A DNA stretch of 64,000 nt from Siphonodentalium dalli. Its lineage: Eukaryota; Mollusca; Scaphopoda; Gadilida; Siphonodentaliidae. Made by a program: the position numbers and the translations under genes. The notes under the pieces were generated by a model. It worked only from the letters and a program-made list of their open reading frames with translations. It did no database searches and was not told the origin of the DNA. The stretch spans positions 170,882,310 to 170,946,309 of the forward strand of contig CP136064.1 in NCBI GenBank assembly GCA_032622095.1, written 5' to 3'. The stretch's first letter is position 1; the number at the start of each line of letters is the position of its first letter. Below are positions 58,592 through 64,000 of the stretch, piece after piece.

Positions 58592-59214
58592 CTTTGAATG
58601 TAGAATAAGTCTGAAGATCCGTCTTGAACATATATCACGATTGCGCGGGCGGTAGAGAAAGCACATAATACTTTGACGTTAAAATGACAAATGCTCCCTG
58701 ACGTTGTGTTTCTTTTCAGTGCATTATCTGTTAGTTTCACCATTTCGATATGATATAGATTAAATTCATGATAGTATATGCAATTAATTAAGATATTTTA
58801 ACATATGAATTCATCTTCGTTCATAAACGATGACCAAGTAAAGTTATCAATTGTAATGATGAAGAAAAATGTTCAGTATGTTTCTTGTGTTCAGTTTTTA
58901 TGTATAAAATATGTACAATTCCAAAACCAAAAACTAGAAAAACATTCCATATTTGCCTAACGAGGTAATAAATATATCAATCATGTGTACCAAATAATAG
59001 ATAATGATCTAACGAAATTAAAAACATTTGTTTGATCGCTATGCAATAATGATCAAGAAAAATATGAATGCTGATCCGTCTCTGAAAAAACACAACGCCA
59101 GGAAACATTTGTCAATTTTAACGTCAATGCGACATGTGATTTCATTGACGCCCGTGTCAAATGTATAAAAATATTTTCGAATTTGATCAACGTTACATTG
59201 CATTGCTATCAAAG
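58592..59214. promoter_or_regulatory. Divergent promoter module 1
   Basis: A mirror-image arrangement: the left arm (about 58673-58722) and right arm (about 59080-59130) both carry, outward-reading, a TGACGTTAAAAT/AACGTC and AACGTTGTGTTTCTTTT or AAAACACAACGCC element. Outside the arms lie related core promoters: on the minus strand CGCCCGCGCAATCGTGATATATG (TATA near 58630), on the plus strand CGCCCGTGTCAAATGTATAAAA in shorter pieces (TATAAAA 59164-59170). The middle is AT-rich. The same module recurs at 60199-61094. Confidence 0.7.
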
Positions 59215-59703
59215 ATGGATCCGTTAACAGAATTTCTTCAGAGTGAGATATACAGTAATCCTGTTGTACAGAATACATATGCGGCACCACAGTCAACAGG
59301 CCAAGCTAATACGACAATGACTATAGGTGGAGATACACTCATTTTAAAAGCGATTTTAGATGAACTGAGATGTCTTCGCAGGGATATTGACGTGAAAACA
59401 CAAGTAACGCATCAAGAAGTAAAAGTGAATCTTCGTTTCGTTGCAGAAGAGATAGATATACCAATCAGGGTTCATGATGTTCAGAGATCGAAAGAACAGA
59501 AACAGATCAAAAAAGAAAAAATATTATCGGCGAAAGAAAAAGAACCTAAAAGTATCATGAAGCCTTCTACTGAGACAAAAGTCAGATTTCGTCTTCCTTG
59601 TAAAGAATCTAAAGATACAGAGAAAAGTGATGAATTCGCAAAAGCTATTGGTTCTCATGGGAAAGATATGTCAAGATATAAGAAAAACACAAAACGATGT
59701 TAA
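59215..59703 (+). CDS. Hypothetical protein, coiled-coil with Lys-rich tail
   Basis: 162 codons from ATG 59215 to TAA 59701-59703. The frame is open from an ATG at 59161, but TATAAAA sits at 59164-59170, so transcription should begin about 25-30 bp later and the start MDPLTEFLQ is preferred. Residues 1-38 are polar, 40-90 look like an amphipathic, possibly coiled-coil helix (ILDELRCLRRDIDVK), and 90-162 are strongly charged and Lys-rich (EQKQIKKEKI, KKNTKRC at the end). I recognise no family. A basic tail suggests nucleic-acid contact, as in core or minor virion proteins, but this is inference. It ends in a histone-type stem-loop 23 nt after the stop. Confidence 0.6.
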   Translation: MDPLTEFLQSEIYSNPVVQNTYAAPQSTGQANTTMTIGGDTLILKAILDELRCLRRDIDVKTQVTHQEVKVNLRFVAEEIDIPIRVHDVQRSKEQKQIKKEKILSAKEKEPKSIMKPSTETKVRFRLPCKESKDTEKSDEFAKAIGSHGKDMSRYKKNTKRC

Positions 59704-59725
59704 AGTCAGATGATAATTTTAAAAC

Positions 59726-59741
59726 GGCCCTTTTCAGGGCC
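59726..59741 (+). terminator. Histone-type mRNA 3' stem-loop
   Basis: GGCCCTTTTCAGGGCC with 5' AAAAC and 3' ACACA flanks, 22 nt after the stop of the 59215 gene. A CCCAAAAGG segment about 11 nt downstream could be the U7 target. Confidence 0.8.
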
Positions 59742-59950
59742 ACACACATTTCCCAAAAGGTTACTCTTTCATTGCTGAAAAAATCAAAAACACGATTGTT
59801 CAATTTATATTTTATTCAACAACAAATATTTGCAAGTATATTTTGTTTTAAATTATTCGTGGCGTGATTTTTTCAAAACAAAACATAGGGTACAAAGAAC
59901 ATTATTAGTTATTAAGCAATGCTAAAAGTTTTTCTTTTTGAAAAAATTGG
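59742..59950. other. Intergenic remnant matching 61493-61580
   Basis: Bases 59742-59830 resemble the stretch after the 61477 stem-loop (CCCAAAAGGTTACTCTTTCAT, CACGATTGTTCAATT) and include a minus-strand AATAAA at 59811. At the other site this signal serves the CCHC gene. Here the corresponding minus-strand gene is absent, so a gene was probably lost after duplication. Confidence 0.55.
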
Positions 59951-59952
59951 TT

Positions 59953-59996
59953 GGTCCTGAAAAGGACCGTTTTTGTTTTTGGCCCTGAAAAGGGCC
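59953..59996 (-). terminator. Two tandem histone-type 3' stem-loops
   Basis: On the minus strand GGCCCTTTTCAGGGCC (59981-59996) is followed by GGTCCTTTTCAGGACC (59953-59968). Both fit the histone consensus. The second has a compensated change in the stem (C-G to T-A), so pairing is conserved. A downstream CAAAAAGAAAAAC matches the purine-rich element after the 58092 loop. Confidence 0.85.
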
Positions 59997-60009
59997 GTTT
60001 TGTATGGCA

Positions 60010-60198
60010 TCAAAGTTCACGCCACGATTTTCTTTTGAGACTTTTGCTTTTGTTCCAACGCTGTTGTTTTTTGCATATTTGCATAACCAGTTTTGCACTG
60101 GCGGTTACTTCTTTTGCGTGTCCGGCCCGCATTATCTGGGGTGTTAGCCCTATCGTTCCTCTTAGTATAGACATCAACGGTTCGGGGATTTCGGACAT
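60010..60198 (-). CDS. Small basic hypothetical protein
   Basis: 62 codons from ATG 60198 to the stop at 60010, 13 nt before the first stem-loop. The leader CATTCAAAGATG and the TATA-like GATATATG (near 60241) are the same as in the OTU-like gene, which is the main support for a real gene. The protein has an apolar N-terminal half (LRGTIGLTPQIMRAG) and a basic C-terminus (KKQQRWNKSKSLKRKSWREL). It has no resemblance to the OTU-like protein, so the promoter was duplicated and the coding part replaced, or it diverged completely. Alternatively it is a decayed relic. No family recognised. Confidence 0.5.
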   Translation of the reverse strand: MSEIPEPLMSILRGTIGLTPQIMRAGHAKEVTASAKLVMQICKKQQRWNKSKSLKRKSWREL

Positions 60199-61094
60199 CT
60201 TTGAATGCAGAATAAAAATTGTTCACGGCCGTGTTTGAACATATATCACGATTGCGCGGGCGGTAGAGAAATCACATGTCGCATTGACGTTAAAATTGAC
60301 AAATGTTTCCGGGCGTTGTGTTTCTTTACAGTGCATTATCTGTTAGTTTTACTATTTCGATATGTTATAGATTAAATTCATGATAGTATATGCAATTAAT
60401 TAAGATGTTTTAACATATGAATTCATCTTCGTTCATAAACGATGACCAAGTAAAGTTATCAATTGTAATGATGAAGAAAAATGTTCAGTATGTTTCTTGT
60501 GTTCAGTTTTTATGTATAAAATATGTACAATTCCAAAACCAAAAACTAGAAAAACATTCCATATTTGCCTAACGAGGTAATAAATATATCAATCATGTGT
60601 ACCAAATAATAGATAATGATCTAACGAAATTAAAAACATTTGTTTGATCGCTATGCAATAATGATCAACAAAAATATGCATGTTGATCCGGTTCTGAAAA
60701 AACACAACGTCAGGAAATATTTGTCAATTTTAACGCCAAAGTATTATGTGATTTCATTGACGCCCGTGTAACAATCTTGTGTTCAGTTTTATGTATAAAA
60801 TATGTACAATTCCAAAAACAAAAACTAGAAAAACATTCCATATTTGCCTAACGAGGTAATAAATATATCAATCATGTGTACCAAATAATAGATAATGATC
60901 TAACGAAATTAAAAACATTTGTTTGATCGCTATGCAATAATGATCAAGAAAAATATGCATGTTGATCCGGTTCTGAAAAAACACAACGTCAGGAAATATT
61001 TGTCAATTTTAACGCCAACGCGACATGTGATTTCATTGACGCCCGTGTCAAATGTATAAAAATATTTTCACTTTTTCAGTGAACTTCATTCATT
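60199..61094. promoter_or_regulatory. Divergent promoter module 2, with internal 280-bp tandem duplication
   Basis: This is a copy of module 1 (58592-59214) with high identity from about 60225 to 60770. The right half is duplicated in tandem: TCTTGTGTTCAG starts at 60495 and 60775. The plus-strand core promoter has TATAAAA at 61055-61061, 40 bp before the ATG at 61095. The minus-strand TATA-like GATATATG is near 60241. The first of the two right halves has lost its TATA box, so only the outer one should fire. Confidence 0.75.
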
Positions 61095-61457
61095 ATGCCG
61101 TCGTTAAAGAAATTTATCAAGAAGTTATGGAGGAAGAGAGATTCAGAGGAGACGAAAATAAGAACATATAGGAAATGGCAGGATTCTCCTGAACAAAAGG
61201 TGGTACAGAAACAGATGCTAAGAGATTTTCTGGCTCGGCGACGACCATCGCCTGAAGTATGCGATCAAGCAATCAAGAATCAAGAATCAAGCAATCTTGA
61301 TCTCGTGGAGATCTTGTCACAGATCTCGAAGAAAGATCTGTGCAATGCAGCAATTGACAGCTTCGCTCAGGCTGCTGCGGCGCACAGATCAAATCCTACT
61401 TGGTCTGTGACAATTAATCCCAACGGGATATATCCTGATTTGGCAGAATTTTTATGA
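61095..61457 (+). CDS. Hypothetical protein with basic amphipathic N-terminus
   Basis: 120 codons from ATG 61095 (34 bp after the TATA box) to TGA 61455-61457. The N-terminus MPSLKKFIKKLWRKRD forms a strongly basic amphipathic helix. Residues 16-50 are charged, and 70-105 form a mixed helical segment (LVEILSQISKKDL, AAIDSFAQAAAAH). The end NPNGIYPDLAEFL is acidic. A basic amphipathic N-terminus is seen in several membrane-active or DNA-binding small virion proteins, but I cannot name a family. The gene is divergent from 60010 across promoter module 2 and ends with a stem-loop 20 nt past the stop. Confidence 0.6.
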   Translation: MPSLKKFIKKLWRKRDSEETKIRTYRKWQDSPEQKVVQKQMLRDFLARRRPSPEVCDQAIKNQESSNLDLVEILSQISKKDLCNAAIDSFAQAAAAHRSNPTWSVTINPNGIYPDLAEFL

Positions 61458-61476
61458 ATTCTGTAAAAGAAAAAAC

Positions 61477-61492
61477 GGCCCTTTTCAGGGCC
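61477..61492 (+). terminator. Histone-type mRNA 3' stem-loop with ACCCA flank
   Basis: GGCCCTTTTCAGGGCC preceded by AAAAAC and followed by ACCCA, the canonical 3' flank of animal histone stem-loops. It lies 20 nt after the stop of the 61095 gene. CCCCAAAAGG follows about 9 nt later. Confidence 0.85.
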
Positions 61493-61559
61493 ACCCACAT
61501 TCCCCAAAAGGTTACTCTTTCATAGCTGAAAAAAACAAAACACGATTGTTCAATTCATA

Positions 61560-61565
61560 ATTTAT
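61560..61565 (-). terminator. Polyadenylation signal AATAAA of the CCHC gene
   Basis: TTTATT on the plus strand, i.e. AATAAA on the minus strand, about 17 nt after the stop codon of the CCHC gene. No histone-type loop is present for this gene, in contrast to its four neighbours. Confidence 0.6.
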
Positions 61566-61581
61566 TCACACAACATAATTT

Positions 61582-62184
61582 TCAAATGTTTGTATCGATT
61601 CGTTTATCTGTTTTTGGAATGTAGAATGGTCTCAGCTTCTTTTTCTTGGAAGTTTTCTTGGAATTTTCAAAATCTGGATTTTTATCTTCAGATTTGTTCT
61701 GTGAATCATTCGTAGGATCAACAGGTCGGGGTTGTTTGAAAACATCTGATGTTGTAGACATCTCTTCAGTTTTGATATCTGCATTTTGTTCTTGTATTGT
61801 TACTGCTTGTAGACATTTTTGTATAGTTTTCACATTTTTTTTGTCGCCGAAATCTGTTTTACAATGGAAGGACCAATGGGATTCTTGTCCGCATTTGTAA
61901 CAGTAACCATATGGCGGTTTCCAATTTTTATCAGCTTTGTTTTTCTCTTGTTTCTCTTGCCATTGCATTTTGTTACAAAGTTTAAACAAATTGGCAGAGA
62001 TCTGTCTCATTTCGACAAGATTATCTTGAATTTTTCTAGTCTGTGGCTGTGTAGATTTTTTTGAATCTTCTTTATGTAGCTCAATATAGCTCTCTTCAAT
62101 AACTGCAGGCCTTGGTCTTTTTCTAACAATATCTTCTTCGCTGGAGGCGTCGTCTGAAACAGGTCTTTTAATTCTCTTAAACAT
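61582..62184 (-). CDS. CCHC zinc-knuckle nucleic-acid-binding protein
   Basis: 200 codons starting at ATG 62184. The frame stays open to 62280, but the TATA box on this strand is at 62265-62273, so the inner ATG (MFKRIKRPV) is chosen; the divergent polymerase gene starts with the same residues. Residues 1-32 (acidic-basic, with KRPRP) are shared with the polymerase. Residues 48-85 are helical and charged. A single knuckle, CYKCGQESHWSFHC (95-108), fits C-x2-C-x4-H-x4-C. The C-terminal 90 residues are polar, with a KKTSKKKKLRP basic stretch. CCHC knuckles bind single-stranded DNA or RNA. Its pairing with the polymerase suggests a replication accessory role, by inference. It uses AATAAA, not a stem-loop. 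Confidence 0.7.
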   Translation of the reverse strand: MFKRIKRPVSDDASSEEDIVRKRPRPAVIEESYIELHKEDSKKSTQPQTRKIQDNLVEMRQISANLFKLCNKMQWQEKQEKNKADKNWKPPYGYCYKCGQESHWSFHCKTDFGDKKNVKTIQKCLQAVTIQEQNADIKTEEMSTTSDVFKQPRPVDPTNDSQNKSEDKNPDFENSKKTSKKKKLRPFYIPKTDKRIDTNI

Positions 62185-62491
62185 TTTTGTCTTGAGTTTT
62201 GTCAGCAAAAAATATTGCGACTGGCTTCTTCGGAGTTGAAGTGTAAAGTGTAGAATTACATCTGCTTTTATAGATTTCATCGCGAATGCTATAAAAGCTA
62301 TAAAAGCTATAAAAGCAGGTGTAATTCTACACTTTACACTTCAACTCCGAAGAAGCCAGTCGCAATATTTTTTGCTGACAAAACTCAAGACAAAAATGTT
62401 TAAGAGAATTAAAAGACCTGTTTCAGACGACGCCTCCAGCGAAGAAGATATTGTTAGAAAAAGACCAAGGCCTGCAGTTATTGAAGAGAGC
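62089..62491. repeat. Near-perfect palindrome, 185-bp arms, shared gene starts
   Basis: The left arm 62089-62273 and right arm 62307-62491 are reverse complements; I see one difference (CATCTGC against GCAGGTG). The 33-bp spacer is 62274-62306. The arms hold promoter, leader and the first 32 codons of two divergent genes. Confidence 0.95.
62265..62315. promoter_or_regulatory. Divergent TATA boxes, one minus and three plus
   Basis: CTATAAAAG occurs once on the minus strand (62265-62273) and three times in tandem on the plus strand (62289, 62298 and 62307, 9-bp spacing). The innermost plus copy belongs to the palindrome arm. The other two fill the spacer, so the polymerase side has extra TATA copies. 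Leaders of about 80 nt follow on each side. Confidence 0.75.
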
Positions 62492-64000
62492 GATATGGAA
62501 ACTGATAAGGTAGAAAGTGAAGAGAGCTATATGGAAACTGATGAGGCAGAAAGTGAAGAGAGCTATATGGAAACTGATAGGGCAGAAAGTGAAGAAAGTT
62601 CTAGTGATGGGCAGATTGGACGCGGTCGAAGACAGAATAGAGAAATTGGTGGGAAGAGAAAGAGAAGTCTGGCTAGAGAGCGTGTTGTGTTCAATCCAAC
62701 AAAATATTTCAAAATGGAGCTGAACTCGGAGAAATTTTCCAGAAAATTTAAATCAGCATCACGACAATTTGGTGTGAAATTCGAGAAATTTACAGATCCA
62801 ATCGAAAACATTCCAGAGATATTTGAGAAGTTGACAGAAGAATTGAAACAGAAATGTTCAGCAAATGAGAAGACAAGAATCAGAGTTACGATAAATCATC
62901 CAGGACTTGATATGAGCATTTTCATTCCATTCACAAAAGCCAGTGAATTGAATGGTGGGACACTCATGGATAATATTCAAAATGTGGTTCAATCAAATGC
63001 AGCCTTTACAATTCATGACGGTGCACTCAATTTCGAAATCTTCGTTACAGATATTCCGGAAGGTGGTACACGACACTCACTACATTATGGACCATTTGCA
63101 GACAAGAACAAGTTGACAAAAGTAAAAAGAAGTATTGTCCGGATTGAAAATGCTGATGATGTTATGTGTATGGCAAGATCTATTGTCGTCGGAATGTGTA
63201 AGGCAGATAGTGATGGATCTGCGTGCTGGTCAAAGATATGGAAAAGAATAAGACAATCAATATACACAGCACAAACAGATGCAGCAAAAAATCTACTCAA
63301 CCGTGCTGGCATTCCACACGATACAGTTTGCAGTATCAATGAGTTCCACAAGATTCAAGAAATATTGTATCCAGAATATGTTGTGAAAATTCACAATGAA
63401 TTTGCTGGCGCTGGATTTCTATTTGAACCTGCAGAAATGTGTTCGGATAGCAAATGTGTACACATCTACTACAACAACAATCACTTCGACACCATAACAT
63501 CAATCAAAGGATTTCTAGGCACCAGCTACTACTGCGAATTCTGCGACATTGGATTCCATATGCGTGGCGATCATCGATGCAGATTTGTTTGTGCATGCTG
63601 GTCATTGACACAGTGTAATTTCACAAATTGGGTGAAGTGTAGAACGTGTCAACGATCATTCAGAAGTAAATCATGTTTCGACAACCATTTGAAGACCGAA
63701 GGAAAACAGAAAAGAAAAATATGTGATTTGGTTCAACTATGCAACAATTGTGATGAAGAAATTCTCATCAATAAATCAAGCAGACATATATGTGCGGGGT
63801 TGAAGAAATGCAAACATTGCAAAGAAATCGTTGAAGCAGATCACAGGTGCTACATTCCAAAATATGAATCACCGGAAAAGAAACCTGCAAAGATTCCATA
63901 TGTATTCTTTGACTTTGAATGCAGACAAGACACAGGTGTTCATATTCCAAACTTCTGTGTTGCACATACCGCTTGTGGAGATTGCATGTGCAAACCAATC
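62396..64000 (+). CDS. polB: Protein-primed family B DNA polymerase, N-terminal part (runs off window)
   Basis: 535 codons are open from ATG 62396 to the window end without a stop. Residues 1-32 are shared with the divergent CCHC gene. Residues 33-68 are three 12-residue acidic repeats (ESYMETD type, 36-bp DNA repeats at 62490-62597). A basic stretch (GRGRRQNREIGGKRKRS) follows. From about 100 to 500 the sequence has the pattern found ahead of the exonuclease domain in Polinton and adintovirus polymerases: an IENADDVMCMARSI segment near 250-262, a NRAGIPHDT helix, YYNNNHFDTITSIKGF, then Cys/His clusters (YYCEFC..HRC..CACW, KCRTCQRSF, LCNNCDEE, KCKHCKE). The exonuclease I motif FFDFEC places the catalytic D506 and E508, followed by HIPNFCVAH. 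The polymerase motifs lie beyond the window. Copies the element's linear genome using a protein primer. The call is firm at family level. Confidence 0.85.
   Translation, partial: MFKRIKRPVSDDASSEEDIVRKRPRPAVIEESDMETDKVESEESYMETDEAESEESYMETDRAESEESSSDGQIGRGRRQNREIGGKRKRSLARERVVFNPTKYFKMELNSEKFSRKFKSASRQFGVKFEKFTDPIENIPEIFEKLTEELKQKCSANEKTRIRVTINHPGLDMSIFIPFTKASELNGGTLMDNIQNVVQSNAAFTIHDGALNFEIFVTDIPEGGTRHSLHYGPFADKNKLTKVKRSIVRIENADDVMCMARSIVVGMCKADSDGSACWSKIWKRIRQSIYTAQTDAAKNLLNRAGIPHDTVCSINEFHKIQEILYPEYVVKIHNEFAGAGFLFEPAEMCSDSKCVHIYYNNNHFDTITSIKGFLGTSYYCEFCDIGFHMRGDHRCRFVCACWSLTQCNFTNWVKCRTCQRSFRSKSCFDNHLKTEGKQKRKICDLVQLCNNCDEEILINKSSRHICAGLKKCKHCKEIVEADHRCYIPKYESPEKKPAKIPYVFFDFECRQDTGVHIPNFCVAHTACGDCMCKPI

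Larger units (their letters stand above)
57948..64000. mobile_element. Polinton/Maverick- or adintovirus-like element, left part
   Basis: Three divergent gene pairs of compact, intron-free genes, a protein-primed family B polymerase at the right edge, and duplicated regulatory modules point to a large virus-like DNA element. Packaging ATPase, capsid, protease and integrase genes are not in the window. The left terminus is not defined: I see no terminal inverted repeat with certainty between the palindrome (57947) and the first gene. The element continues beyond 64000. Confidence 0.75.

Noticed and set aside
59161-59214. Upstream ATG for the coiled-coil protein
   Set aside because: It precedes and overlaps the TATA box, so it should not be in the mRNA.
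58092-61492. Hairpins read as bacterial-type intrinsic terminators
   Set aside because: The host is a eukaryote, no U tract follows the stem, and the exact histone consensus with ACC(CA) flanks explains them better.
62185-62280. N-terminal extension of the CCHC protein to 62280
   Set aside because: It would read through the TATA box and the palindrome centre; the inner ATG is shared with the divergent polymerase gene.

Overview
The window looks like gene-poor, repeat-rich nuclear DNA from a marine invertebrate. It is AT-rich and dominated by transposon relics, satellites and microsatellites, with at most two host exons. The mix of CCHC/SGNH-type non-LTR retrotransposon, tRNA-derived SINEs, hAT and TTAA-type foldback MITEs and a Polinton-like element would fit a lophotrochozoan, but the species cannot be fixed from this sequence.

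Layout. 0.8-5.8 kb: four head-to-tail copies of a 1.1-1.33 kb unit that swap internal modules. 5.8-16.2 kb: more dispersed repeats, foldback MITEs, a candidate 2.3 kb DNA transposon, a GAGATATCTC minisatellite and a TTAA MITE. 16.4-23 kb: a pair of inverted repeats 6.5 kb apart, a GA microsatellite, two arrays of the word GGTTCTTC and a hAT-type MITE. 26.2-31.3 kb: a tandem repeat with CGAAGCTTCG palindromes, CCATCTTGGAT-bearing repeats and a SINE-like repeat. 31.5-33.1 kb: the only host-like coding sequence, namely the terminal exon of a two-finger C2H2 protein and a possible first exon of another gene. 33.6-50.5 kb: a third GGTTCTTC array, large foldback elements, two hAT elements with target-site duplications (one carrying a BED zinc finger), SINEs, and four copies of a TTAA foldback MITE (one of them at 30.4 kb).

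51.5-57.7 kb holds a degraded non-LTR retrotransposon on the minus strand: ORF1 with CCHC knuckles and an SGNH esterase-like domain, and ORF2 with endonuclease and reverse transcriptase, broken by four apparent frameshifts. Its ORF2 carries an in-frame Asp-rich microsatellite. A 215-bp palindrome of 32-bp monomers sits at the 5' limit.

58.0-64.0 kb is the most interesting part: the left portion of a Polinton/Maverick- or adintovirus-like element that runs off the window. It has three divergent gene pairs. The rightmost gene (62396 to the edge) is the N-terminal part of a protein-primed family B DNA polymerase. It is divergent from a CCHC zinc-knuckle gene across a nearly perfect 185-bp-arm palindrome, so both proteins start with the same 32 residues. 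Four other small genes (one OTU-like) each end in a hairpin that fits the metazoan histone mRNA 3' stem-loop consensus GGYYYUHHUHARRRCC exactly, in the sense orientation, 13-23 nt after the stop codon; five such hairpins lie within 3.4 kb. Divergent promoters in this part are mirror-image modules that have been duplicated. My inference is that the element borrows the host's replication-dependent histone mRNA 3'-end pathway (SLBP/U7) for one gene set, while the zinc-knuckle gene has an ordinary AATAAA.
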